Below are positions 1 through 7,344 of a stretch of 36,681 nucleotides of DNA, piece by piece. A program made the translations under genes and the position numbers. The stretch lies in contig JAHENH010000025.1 of the NCBI GenBank assembly GCA_018609935.1, positions 1 through 36,681 on the forward strand, read 5' to 3'. The notes below the pieces were generated by a model. The model ran no database searches, was not told the origin of the DNA, and saw nothing but the letters and a program-made list of their open reading frames with translations. Origin of the DNA: Halobacteriales archaeon (GTDB lineage: Archaea > Halobacteriota > Halobacteria > Halorutilales > JAHENH01). The stretch's first letter is position 1. The number at the start of each line of letters is the position of its first letter.

Positions 1-703
1 AACCCCCTCGTGGTCCACGTAGAGTTTTTTGTGTCGTGGAAGTTACAAAATCAGCATGATCTACAGGGTTTTGATGTAAATCAGCAGCGATTAATCCAGC
101 TGGATGAGCTATATCTGCTAGATGATATGCATCTATATCATCAGCTATTTCACCAAATCTTTTATAGTTTATTTCCCTTGGATAAGCACTTGCCCCTGAA
201 ATAATTAAGTCAGGCTGAAACTCTTTAGCTTTTTTTTCTACTTCATCATAATCTATTCTACCAGTATCTTCATCTACTTTATAACTTTCAACGTCATATA
301 GTTTACCTGAAAAATTAGCTGGATGGCCATGAGACAGATGGCCACCATGAGAGAGTTTCATTCCAAGAATTTTGTCCCCAGGATTCAGACATGAAAAATA
401 AACTGCCATGTTAGCTTGGGTTCCAGAATGAGGTTGTACATTTGCATGTTCAGCGTTAAATAATTTTTTTACTCTATCTATTGCTAATTTTTCTGCTTCA
501 TCTACATATTCACATCCCCCATAGTATCGTTTTCCGGGATATCCCTCTGCATATTTATTAGTTAATACACTTCCCTGAACTTCTAGAATTTCAGGATAAG
601 CATGATTTTCACTAGCTATCATTTCTAATACTCCGTCCTCTCTCCAGGCTTCTTGCTGTACAGCTTCTGCTATATCTGGATCCACCTGTCTAAGATTTTC
701 CAT
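1..703 (-). CDS. glyA: Serine hydroxymethyltransferase, 3' end beyond window
   Basis: PLP enzyme that interconverts serine and glycine and loads the one-carbon unit on a pterin carrier. Reading from the ATG at 703-701, the frame is open for 234 codons to the window edge. It shows the N-terminal family motif LEMIASEN, then [21 protein letters not shown], and finally [12 protein letters not shown] with the PLP-binding lysine at about residue 226 (the E. coli lysine is 229). The remaining part, roughly 180 residues by family length, lies outside the window. It is divergent from the Trm9-like gene with about 60 bases between the starts. In haloarchaea glyA is commonly followed by folD, which would lie off-window. 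It fits functionally with folCP and purH further along. Confidence 0.96.
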   Translation of the reverse strand, partial: MENLRQVDPDIAEAVQQEAWREDGVLEMIASENHAYPEILEVQGSVLTNKYAEGYPGKRYYGGCEYVDEAEKLAIDRVKKLFNAEHANVQPHSGTQANMAVYFSCLNPGDKILGMKLSHGGHLSHGHPANFSGKLYDVESYKVDEDTGRIDYDEVEKKAKEFQPDLIISGASAYPREINYKRFGEIADDIDAYHLADIAHPAGLIAADLHQNPVDHADFVTSTTQKTLRGPRGG

Positions 704-737
704 AACCTGGAAAAAATCCTTTTGCGCATAACTCTTA

Positions 738-745
738 TTATAAAA
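738..745 (+). promoter_or_regulatory. TATA-like element for the Trm9-like gene
   Basis: TTATAAAA lies 20-27 bases upstream of the ATG at 765, the usual position of an archaeal TATA box for a transcript that begins at or next to the start codon. No ribosome-binding site is visible between them. Confidence 0.5.
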
Positions 746-764
746 TTACTAAATATAATATTAA

Positions 765-1439
765 ATGAACAATAACCTAAATAGTATAAAAGAAAAGAAA
801 AATCTAAAAAATATTTTTAATTCTATAGCAAATGAATTTAGTGATACAAGACAATATCCATGGGGAGAAGTTGAAGAATTTATTCAGGGATATAAGGGTG
901 AAATAGCGATTGATCTTGGATGTGGTAATGGCAGACACCTTAGTTTACTACAAAAACAATTTAAAATTGCTATAGGATTAGATTTTTCCAGAGAGATGCT
1001 TTATCAAGCTATAAAATATTCTGAAAAAAACAAAGGCGGGCTAGTTCAAGGAGAAATGGTTTCTCTTCCATTTAAAGATTCAATATCTGATGTTGTTATC
1101 TGTATTGCAAGTTTACATCATATACCATCTCAAAGACAACGTTTAAAGGTTTTAGAGAATATAAACAATATCCTTAAAAAAGGTGGAGAGGGTTTAATTG
1201 GTGTTTGGGCTATAGAACATTCTAGGTTTGATGGAATACGTGAAGAAATAAGAAAACAAAATGGAGATTTCTATATACCATGGAAATCAAATAAAAATAA
1301 AGATAAAGACACACATGAGCGTTTTTATCATATATACCAAAAAAAGGAGTTTAGAGGTTTAATAGAAAGGTCATCTCTTAGTCTTAATAAAATAAAGGTC
1401 GCATCTGGTAACTATTATGGATTTGTTTCCTCAAACTAG
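765..1439 (+). CDS. Trm9-like SAM-dependent tRNA methyltransferase
   Basis: Class I SAM methyltransferase of 224 residues. Motif I, DLGCGNGRH, is at residues 50-58, the acidic end of strand 2 is in GLDFS (71-75), and later come QGEMVSLPF and a LHHIPS segment followed by VLKKGG-like and VWAIE blocks. The order matches the Trm9/ALKBH8 methyltransferase family, which methylates the carboxymethyl group on wobble uridine of tRNA. The conserved segment with PWK in the second half and the C-terminal NYYGFV also fit Trm9 relatives. Substrate assignment is by family only. An AT-rich TATA-like stretch at 738-745 lies 20-27 bases before the ATG, so the message is probably leaderless. The 3' end overlaps the convergent gene at 1436 by 4 bases. 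Confidence 0.75.
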   Translation: MNNNLNSIKEKKNLKNIFNSIANEFSDTRQYPWGEVEEFIQGYKGEIAIDLGCGNGRHLSLLQKQFKIAIGLDFSREMLYQAIKYSEKNKGGLVQGEMVSLPFKDSISDVVICIASLHHIPSQRQRLKVLENINNILKKGGEGLIGVWAIEHSRFDGIREEIRKQNGDFYIPWKSNKNKDKDTHERFYHIYQKKEFRGLIERSSLSLNKIKVASGNYYGFVSSN

Positions 1440-2077
1440 TATATATTATCTATTTTTTTGTCTAGTTTATTTCTCAGGTCTTTTTCAGATTTTTTAATAA
1501 CTCTTATAGCTTCATCTGTATATTCTATTTTTTTATCTATTAAACCTATATTAATTCTCGCAGTGAGGTTTAAATCATTTTTATATTTATCTATTGTATC
1601 AGAAAAGCTAAAATGTTGTTTAATAAATTTTCTACTTTCTTTTTCGCTGTATTTTTCATATAGAGCCATCCAAAAATCTTCTTTATTAGATTTTACTAAT
1701 GGTTCTATGTCTTCAGCCATTCTATTTAATCTATATTCTAGATTAGATTTTAGATTTTTTCTATTATTTTGAAGATTTCTATAAAAGAAATCTTTTTTTA
1801 TAAATTTTCTTTTAATTTTATTTTGTTTTCTACTTTCTAAATATTCTAATACTAAATCAAACTGTCTTTCTAAGCTTTGTTGTATTTCTTTTATCTCAGT
1901 TTTTATAGGAGTGTTTAGTACTGTCTTTAGTGTTTCTTCTCCTATACTTATTATATTTAGGCCACCCGTATTATAAGATGACGTAATAATATGTGTAGGC
2001 CTGAATTCTTGTATAGCATTTGTAGACAATTCCTTTATAAATAGATGAAATTGTTTTTTCACTGCATTTCTAGTCAT
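1436..2077 (-). CDS. Helical protein of unknown function in recombinase operon
   Basis: A 213-residue protein that I do not recognise. It is rich in Lys, Glu, Ile and Asn, with long stretches predicted by eye to be charged amphipathic helix (from about residue 60 to the end). The N-terminal 60 residues look more globular (segment with HIITSSYN and LNIISIGEETL). There is no signal peptide, membrane segment or cysteine pattern. It starts 14 bases after the stop of the tyrosine recombinase gene, so it is very likely the third gene of an RHH-recombinase-unknown operon and may be an accessory or segregation protein. It overlaps the end of the convergent Trm9-like gene by 4 bases. Function is unknown. 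Confidence 0.7.
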   Translation of the reverse strand: MTRNAVKKQFHLFIKELSTNAIQEFRPTHIITSSYNTGGLNIISIGEETLKTVLNTPIKTEIKEIQQSLERQFDLVLEYLESRKQNKIKRKFIKKDFFYRNLQNNRKNLKSNLEYRLNRMAEDIEPLVKSNKEDFWMALYEKYSEKESRKFIKQHFSFSDTIDKYKNDLNLTARINIGLIDKKIEYTDEAIRVIKKSEKDLRNKLDKKIDNIY

Positions 2078-2091
2078 CTTACAAATCTATT

Positions 2092-3036
2092 TTATAGAAG
2101 TTTATAAATATGTTTCTTATATTTTTCTCGTACTCTATCACCCCATTGATGTGTATATGTTTCGAGGATTTCACCACCTGAATCACCTCTTAGATATTTT
2201 ACTAAAGAGTCATCCCCTGAAGCATCTCTTAGATATGTAGTAAAGAAATGTCTACAATAATGAGGTGTTACGTTTTTTGTTAAATCATTTTTTGTATTCC
2301 ATAATCCAGCTTTTTGCGTATATTTTTTCATCATATTTGAGATTGATCCAGATGAAAGACATCCAGAAGAATAAGATGGAAAAAGATACCTTGTCGTTTT
2401 AGGTCTTATATATATCCATTTTCGAAGTTCTGATTTCAGTTCCTCATCCATAGGTATCAGTGTATCTCTAACCCGTTTATTTCCATCAATATCACTTGAA
2501 ATAAATATACTTGAAGTTTCAGATACTTCATCACCTAATCCAAATTTTTCATCTTCTTTAGATGAGATAGAAATGTGGTTTATATCTAAATTTGCTAGTT
2601 CACCGGCTCTAATACCAGTTTTAAATAAAACATGAAGCATACATTTATCACGAGGATGATTAACACTTTGTATAAAATCTGATACTTCTTCAACTGAAAG
2701 ATCTCTCCGTTTTGGATTTTTATCTATTTTTTCTTCCATTTCTTCCATAACAAGCGACATAGGATTTGAGTTTAAATTAAATTCTTCAGCTTTTTCAAGA
2801 TATGAATAAAATCTATGTATATATGAAGCATATGTAGCAATAGAAGAAGAGACGAGGTTTCGTGTTCTAAGCTCTTTTATATAAAACATGCAATCTCTTC
2901 TATTAGCTTCATCGGGTTTTTTATCTAAAAAATCTGTATAATCCTTTAATACTCTTTTATATTCTTTTAGAGTTGAAGAAGATTTACCATATATTTCCAT
3001 TTCCTCAATAAAATAAGAAACTAAATCATCTTCCAT
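2092..3036 (-). CDS. XerC/D-like tyrosine recombinase (integrase)
   Basis: Site-specific recombinase of 314 residues. An N-terminal SAM-like core-binding domain covers about residues 1-95 and the catalytic domain about 110-314. Visible catalytic residues are Arg143 in TGIRAGEL, a candidate beta-hairpin Lys187, His259 and Arg262 in TPHYCRH, and nucleophile Tyr294 in ETYTH. The position usually held by His in the LLGH motif is Asp (LRGD, about 282-285), a variation I associate with haloarchaeal-type integrases. It sits between a ribbon-helix-helix gene (13 bases upstream) and a helical protein (14 bases downstream), all on one strand. It could be a chromosomal or plasmid resolution recombinase or the integrase of a small element; no flanking tRNA attachment site is seen. 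Confidence 0.9.
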   Translation of the reverse strand: MEDDLVSYFIEEMEIYGKSSSTLKEYKRVLKDYTDFLDKKPDEANRRDCMFYIKELRTRNLVSSSIATYASYIHRFYSYLEKAEEFNLNSNPMSLVMEEMEEKIDKNPKRRDLSVEEVSDFIQSVNHPRDKCMLHVLFKTGIRAGELANLDINHISISSKEDEKFGLGDEVSETSSIFISSDIDGNKRVRDTLIPMDEELKSELRKWIYIRPKTTRYLFPSYSSGCLSSGSISNMMKKYTQKAGLWNTKNDLTKNVTPHYCRHFFTTYLRDASGDDSLVKYLRGDSGGEILETYTHQWGDRVREKYKKHIYKLL

Positions 3037-3049
3037 CTTAATCTTTATT

Positions 3050-3238
3050 TTATTTTCCGTTCTTTCTTATAGAATCCTGCTTGTAAAATGATCTTCCGGC
3101 TTCAACCATCATTTCTATAAATTTACTTAGGGATACATCCATTTCTTCAGCTTCTTTTTCCCATTCTTTTTTTGTGTCTTCTTCTATATATGCAGTAACA
3201 GGTTCTTTTTTAAGGTCATTATTCCAGTTCTTAGACAT
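3050..3238 (-). CDS. Ribbon-helix-helix (CopG/Arc-like) DNA-binding protein
   Basis: A 62-residue protein with the layout of a small RHH factor: a short strand with VTAYIEEDTKKEW (residues about 14-26) followed by two helices, the second containing SLSKFIEMMVEAG (about 37-49). It is the first gene of the operon with the tyrosine recombinase, whose start lies 13 bases after its stop. RHH proteins bind short palindromes as dimers, so it may regulate its own operon or act as an accessory factor of the recombinase. The long palindrome at 3499-3548, with two copies of a decameric palindrome, lies about 260-310 bases upstream and is a candidate binding region; that link is inference. Confidence 0.75.
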   Translation of the reverse strand: MSKNWNNDLKKEPVTAYIEEDTKKEWEKEAEEMDVSLSKFIEMMVEAGRSFYKQDSIRKNGK

Positions 3239-4072
3239 CTCTCTAATACTTAATAATATTATCTATTCAAAGTTTGTCAGACATTAACAGTTTTACACAA
3301 AAAGTAAAAATTCCACAAAAAATTAAATTGAAAATAAGAAAAAGACTAAAACTCCCTAAAAAATTAATATAGCGAAATACACTTTATAAAAATCAAGAAA
3401 AAAGTAGACACCAAAATACACTATAGCAAATATGTAATCCTAAGAAAAAATATCTTTATAGAATCGGGTTAAAAAACAAAAAATGAACTCAAAACAAGCT
3501 AATATTAGTTCTACGTCTTATGCTTTTAAGACGTAGAACTAATATTAGATATAGAGATATAAAAATATAACACTGGAAAAACCCTAAAAAAACTTTAAAA
3601 CCCACAAAAAAACATAAAAAACACTAGAAACGCCATTCTATAAAAAACCTAAAAATAAAATAATCTAAAATTAAAAAAATAGTTTTAAAATATAGATAAA
3701 ATAATATACTAATAAATTTAGCTAACCTGATATATGTTAGTTGTTGGTTACTTGTCTTATATAACCTTTTAAAAGAATATTTCTTAATTATTTTTAATTT
3801 GTATTTAGTTATTTTTTTAAATTTTGTATTGATTAATCAAATATACTATATAAATCATATATCGCTATATAGAATAAACTATAGTGGCTAAGAATAAATA
3901 TACAAGTATATTAGATAGAAAACCTACAAAAAAAGAATAAATATAATCGATAAACTTAAATACAAATTAACATATCATAAAATAACTAAGATCAAAGTAC
4001 TCAGCAGGAATACCAACAAAAAATAACACAATTCTTAAATACTATATAGATCCAAAATATATTAAAAAGGTT
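3239..4072. other. 834-base AT-rich gene-free region
   Basis: No open frame of convincing length or composition is present on either strand. The stretch is visibly poorer in G and C than the genes around it and carries many A-runs. It contains the perfect inverted repeat at 3499-3548, a smaller inverted repeat (CTATATA at 3846-3852 with TATATAG at 3866-3872), near-repeats of an AAATACACT word near 3374 and 3413, and repeated CCCTAAAAAA words near 3352 and 3580. It must hold the promoters of the RHH-recombinase operon (leftward) and of the gene at 4073 (rightward). Its size and structure would also fit a recombination, segregation or replication-origin region, but no Orc1/Cdc6 or Rep gene is in view. 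Confidence 0.6.
3499..3548. repeat. Perfect inverted repeat, 22-bp arms, 6-base spacer
   Basis: Arms at 3499-3520 and 3527-3548 are exact reverse complements, separated by TGCTTT. Each arm's outer end is itself a 10-base palindrome, CTAATATTAG (3499-3508 and 3539-3548), so the two decamers lie 40 bp apart, about four helical turns. The inner arms TTCTACGTCTTA and TAAGACGTAGAA flank the 6-base spacer. Tyrosine-recombinase core sites have inverted arms of roughly 11-13 bp around a 6-8 bp spacer. A transcription terminator or hairpin origin are alternatives. Confidence 0.95.
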
Positions 4073-4549
4073 ATGAAATTAGAGTTTTATTACGATTCGA
4101 CAGAAGAAAACGCTTGGTCTGAAACAGAATCAATACTAGACATACTTGAACAACTAGAAGAACAAGACACAAATATAAATCCAAAAAAAATAGATACTTC
4201 AGAAATAACAGAAAACGAAAGACACGAAATATATTCAAGAGTAGTAGAAGCATCAAGCTCAAGAAGATACAAAGTTAAACCAATATTCACCGATAAAGAC
4301 AGAAGTGAAGTATTTTTCGGAAAACAACAACCGGCTCTACTAATATATAGAGATAAAGTACCTTCAGAGATATACGCAGAAACCCAGGGAAAACCATCAG
4401 AAATGAAAAAACAAAATAAAAAACAACTACCCTCAGACGTATATCCACATGAAACACCAGGTGGAGGACGTGTAGAAACCATGGACTACCTAGAAAAACT
4501 AGTAAAAGCTATGTATTATGTAGGGGCACTTAAAGCTCCACCAGGCTAA
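4073..4549 (+). CDS. Possible thioredoxin-fold protein without active-site cysteines
   Basis: A 158-residue protein not recognised with certainty. The first part reads like a thioredoxin fold: strand KLEFYYD (2-8), a helix from about 14 to 30, strand and loop around INPKKID, a second helix, then a strand ending VFFGKQQPALLIYRD, where the Gln-Pro before a hydrophobic strand resembles the cis-proline loop. The residues where a CxxC motif would sit (around AWSETES) contain no cysteine, and the protein has none at all, so a redox role is unlikely. The last 50 residues are Lys/Pro/Gly-rich, then a short helix. It stands alone 101 bases before gdhA on the same strand, next to the long AT-rich region. 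Confidence 0.55.
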   Translation: MKLEFYYDSTEENAWSETESILDILEQLEEQDTNINPKKIDTSEITENERHEIYSRVVEASSSRRYKVKPIFTDKDRSEVFFGKQQPALLIYRDKVPSEIYAETQGKPSEMKKQNKKQLPSDVYPHETPGGGRVETMDYLEKLVKAMYYVGALKAPPG

Positions 4550-4575
4550 AAAAATATATAAATGCATTAAAAGGG

Positions 4576-4600
4576 TAGAATAGATATAAGGTTTATTCTA
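4576..4600. promoter_or_regulatory. Inverted repeat upstream of the gdhA TATA box
   Basis: TAGAATA (4576-4582) and TATTCTA (4594-4600) are exact inverted copies around an 11-base spacer. They lie 51-75 bases before the gdhA start and about 20 bases upstream of its TATA box, a place where archaeal activators bind. The assignment as an operator is inference. Confidence 0.35.
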
Positions 4601-4620
4601 TCTCTAAAGGTATAAAGTTC

Positions 4621-4629
4621 TTATAAATA
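4621..4629 (+). promoter_or_regulatory. TATA box of gdhA
   Basis: TTATAAATA lies 22-30 bases upstream of the GTG at 4651. This spacing puts the transcription start at or within a few bases of the start codon, so the gdhA message should be leaderless. It also supports the GTG rather than an internal ATG as start. Confidence 0.65.
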
Positions 4630-4650
4630 CAAGCTTTAGATTTTTTAGCT

Positions 4651-5913
4651 GTGTCTTCTAAACAAAAAAAAGAATCTGTATTAAAAACTGCGAAGGAGCA
4701 ACTAGAACAGGCATCTAGTTTAATAGATATTGAACCAAATATTGTAAAAAGACTTCAAAATCCAGCTAGGGTTTATGAAGTTAAGATACCAGTAAAAAGA
4801 AAAAACGGAGAACTCAATGTATTTACTGGCTATAGAGTACACCACGATAGTGTTAGAGGCCCTTGTAAAGGAGGGCTAAAATATCACCCTTCTCTCACAA
4901 GAGAAGAATCTATAGGTTTGGCTATGTTGATGACTTGGAAGAGTGCAGTAATGGATATACCATTTGGAGGTGCTAAAGGTGGTATAGTAGTAAATCCTAA
5001 AAAATTAACAGAAGAGGAAAAAGAAAAACTTACTCGTAGATTCACCCACGAAATAAGAGATGCAATAGGTCCAATGCGAGATATACCAGCTCCAGATATG
5101 GGTACAGATGAAAAAGTAATGGGTTGGATAATGGATGCATATAGTATACAACAAAATGAAACTATACCAGGAGTAGTGACTGGAAAACCACCAATAATAG
5201 GAGGCAGCCAGGGAAGAAAAGAAGCTCCAGGAAGAAGTGTAGCAATTATAACTCGAGAAACATGTAAATATTATGGTATAGAACTCGAAGAAACTAAGAT
5301 AGCAATACAAGGGTTCGGTAGCGTGGGAGCTAGTGCTGCAAGACTATTAAATGCATGGGGAGGGGATATTGTTGCAGTAAGTGACGTTAATGGAGCAATA
5401 TATAATCCATCAGGATTAGATATAGAAGGTATTCCTCCACATGATGAAAAACCTGGAGCAGTAACCGAACATACAGAAAGCGCAGACAAAATAAGTAACA
5501 AAGAACTCTTAGAGCTTGATGTAGATGTAGTTATTCCAGCAGCGATAAGTAATGTAATAACAAAACAAAATGCAGACAGCATAAAAGCAAGGCTTATAGT
5601 AGAAGGTGCAAACGGACCAATAACATCAGCCGCAGATAATATACTATCTGAAAATAATATACCAGTAATACCAGATATTCTAGCAAATGCAGGTGGTATA
5701 ACAGTTAGTTATTTTGAATGGCTACAAGATATAAACAGAAGATCATGGCCATTAAAAAGAGTAAACAAAGAATTAGAATCAGAGATGATTAAAGCTTGGA
5801 CCTCAATAAAACAAGAATTTGAAGATGGAGAATACTCATGGAGAAACTCCGCATATATAGTAGCCCTAAAAAGAGTGTATAAAGCCCATGAAGCCAGAGG
5901 TCTTTGGCCCTAA
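4651..5913 (+). CDS. gdhA: Glutamate dehydrogenase (Glu/Leu/Phe/Val family)
   Basis: Oxidative deamination of glutamate to 2-oxoglutarate and ammonia, or the reverse, with NAD(P). At 420 residues it has the normal length for the hexameric archaeal enzyme. Substrate-site motifs are [11 protein letters not shown] (70-80) and [18 protein letters not shown] (94-111), including the catalytic lysine of GGAKGG at 109. The nucleotide-binding fingerprint IQGFGSVG is at 218-225, followed by [13 protein letters not shown]. The acidic residue after strand 2 makes NAD plausible, but coenzyme choice cannot be settled by eye. The start is a GTG set by the TATA box at 4621. It is monocistronic: the next gene, udp, is convergent. 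Confidence 0.95.
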   Translation: MSSKQKKESVLKTAKEQLEQASSLIDIEPNIVKRLQNPARVYEVKIPVKRKNGELNVFTGYRVHHDSVRGPCKGGLKYHPSLTREESIGLAMLMTWKSAVMDIPFGGAKGGIVVNPKKLTEEEKEKLTRRFTHEIRDAIGPMRDIPAPDMGTDEKVMGWIMDAYSIQQNETIPGVVTGKPPIIGGSQGRKEAPGRSVAIITRETCKYYGIELEETKIAIQGFGSVGASAARLLNAWGGDIVAVSDVNGAIYNPSGLDIEGIPPHDEKPGAVTEHTESADKISNKELLELDVDVVIPAAISNVITKQNADSIKARLIVEGANGPITSAADNILSENNIPVIPDILANAGGITVSYFEWLQDINRRSWPLKRVNKELESEMIKAWTSIKQEFEDGEYSWRNSAYIVALKRVYKAHEARGLWP

Positions 5914-5936
5914 AAGAAGATAATAAATAAATTCAC

Positions 5937-6650
5937 TTATACTAAAGAGTTAAGAGCTATATCTATTTCTTTATCTAAGGCTCTCTTGGTTAAATCTGGA
6001 AGTTCTTCTTTTTCAGTTTCTCCTTTCTGACTTCCTTTAACCAGATTACCGTCTACAGCTACAATACAACAAGACTTCATTCCATTTCTACGAGCTAAAG
6101 TAAAAATAGTAGATGCTTCCATTTCAACAGCCATCATATTAGCCTCCATCCAGTTTTCTGAAGGTTCATCTTCAGCATAGAAAGCATCATCAGTAACAAT
6201 AGAGCCAATAAATACATCAATATCGACCATACCAGCTGCTTTCTCTAAGTTTTGAACCATGTTTAAAGAAGGAATAGCAGGATATTCAACACCTTCATAA
6301 CGTTTAGTGGTTCCCTCAAACTTTGCAGCACCAGTAGGTATGACTAAGTCACCTATATCTATAAATGGCTGTAAAGCACCACATGTGCCAACTCTAATTA
6401 CTTCTTCTACACCAACCCTGTGTAGTTCTTCCATAACTATAGCAGCACTTGGAGAGCCAGCACCTGTAGAACAGACAGAAACCTCAATGTTTTTATATCT
6501 ACCATTAACTATCTTAAATTCTCTATTATATGAGACTACAGAGGAATCATCTAGTTTTTCACCTATGAAATCAACTCTTCCCGGATCACCAGGAAGAAGA
6601 ACAGTATCATTTATGTCTCCTTCTCCAATCAAAAGATGTGGTTGTTTCAT
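5937..6650 (-). CDS. udp: Uridine phosphorylase (NP-I nucleoside phosphorylase)
   Basis: Phosphorolysis of a nucleoside, most likely uridine, to base and ribose-1-phosphate. The 237-residue protein has the NP-I family marks in order: VLLPGDPGRV (18-27), STGAGSPSAAIVMEEL, RVGTCGAL, and the nucleoside-binding VEMEAS segment followed by a late Asp (VAVDGN). The absence of the PNP family II pattern and the presence of GAGSPSAAI favour uridine phosphorylase, but a purine nucleoside specificity is not excluded. It is divergent from deoC with 45 bases between starts, and the two together make a nucleoside-to-sugar-phosphate catabolic pair under a shared promoter region. Confidence 0.85.
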   Translation of the reverse strand: MKQPHLLIGEGDINDTVLLPGDPGRVDFIGEKLDDSSVVSYNREFKIVNGRYKNIEVSVCSTGAGSPSAAIVMEELHRVGVEEVIRVGTCGALQPFIDIGDLVIPTGAAKFEGTTKRYEGVEYPAIPSLNMVQNLEKAAGMVDIDVFIGSIVTDDAFYAEDEPSENWMEANMMAVEMEASTIFTLARRNGMKSCCIVAVDGNLVKGSQKGETEKEELPDLTKRALDKEIDIALNSLV

Positions 6651-6695
6651 ATAAATGGTAGACAGAAATTAAAATAAAGATTAGCTAAATTAAAT

Positions 6696-7322
6696 ATGGA
6701 TCCAAAGGTAATAGATTATACTCTATTAAAAAAACATCATAGCCATAAGGAACTTGAAAAATTTTTAGAAACAGCAAGAAAACATAATGTAAATGTATGT
6801 ATTCCACCATGCCGCATCTCAGAAGTAGTCAAAAAATACAATAAAGGCAGAGTAATAACAGTTATAGGTTTTCCCCAAGGACTAAATACAACTCAATCAA
6901 AAGTTCAGGAATCTAAAAATGCAATCGACAAAGGAGCCGAAGAAATAGATGTAGCATGTAATATATCATATATAAAATCAGGAGAAATACAAAAATTCAA
7001 AGAAGAAATGAAAAAGATAAAAGAAGTCTGTAGAAATAAACCACTAAAAGCTATAATAGAAACAGGATTATTAACAGACAAAGAAAAGAAAAAAACATCA
7101 AAGCTATGCCTCGAAGCTGGTGTTGATTATATAAAAACATGTACAGGTTTTACAAAAGGGCAAGCAACAGTAAAAGATATAAAACTTATAAAAGAAGCTA
7201 TAGGAAATAAAGCTAAAATAAAAGCTAGTGGAAAAATTAGAAACAAAAAGGCTGCAGAAAATCTATTAAATTCTGGAGCATCGAGGATAGGGACCAGTTC
7301 AATAGATCAAATACTTAACTAA
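6696..7322 (+). CDS. deoC: Deoxyribose-phosphate aldolase
   Basis: Cleaves 2-deoxyribose-5-phosphate into glyceraldehyde-3-phosphate and acetaldehyde. The 208-residue TIM barrel has the three family catalytic residues in place: Asp85 in EEIDVACN, the Schiff-base Lys147 in DYIKTCTGF, and Lys176 in IKASGKIR. Length matches short archaeal and bacterial DeoC. The ATG at 6696 is preceded at 17-28 bases by an A/T-rich TATA-like stretch, consistent with a leaderless message. The divergent udp gene supplies the phosphorylase step of the same pathway. The acetaldehyde product could feed the alcohol dehydrogenase encoded at 23771, though nothing in the layout ties them. Confidence 0.93.
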   Translation: MDPKVIDYTLLKKHHSHKELEKFLETARKHNVNVCIPPCRISEVVKKYNKGRVITVIGFPQGLNTTQSKVQESKNAIDKGAEEIDVACNISYIKSGEIQKFKEEMKKIKEVCRNKPLKAIIETGLLTDKEKKKTSKLCLEAGVDYIKTCTGFTKGQATVKDIKLIKEAIGNKAKIKASGKIRNKKAAENLLNSGASRIGTSSIDQILN

Positions 7323-7344
7323 TACTAAATATCTAACTATAGTT

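Noticed and set aside
3499..3548. Rolling-circle origin because of the TAATATTA words
   Set aside because: In rolling-circle origins the nick sequence lies in the loop of the hairpin; here it is in the stem, and no Rep-type gene is nearby.
4090..4482. 130-codon minus-strand open frame opposite the thioredoxin-like gene
   Set aside because: Both strands are open here, but the plus-strand product is more like a globular protein and lies in tandem with gdhA; the minus-strand product is Ser/Phe-rich with no recognised pattern.
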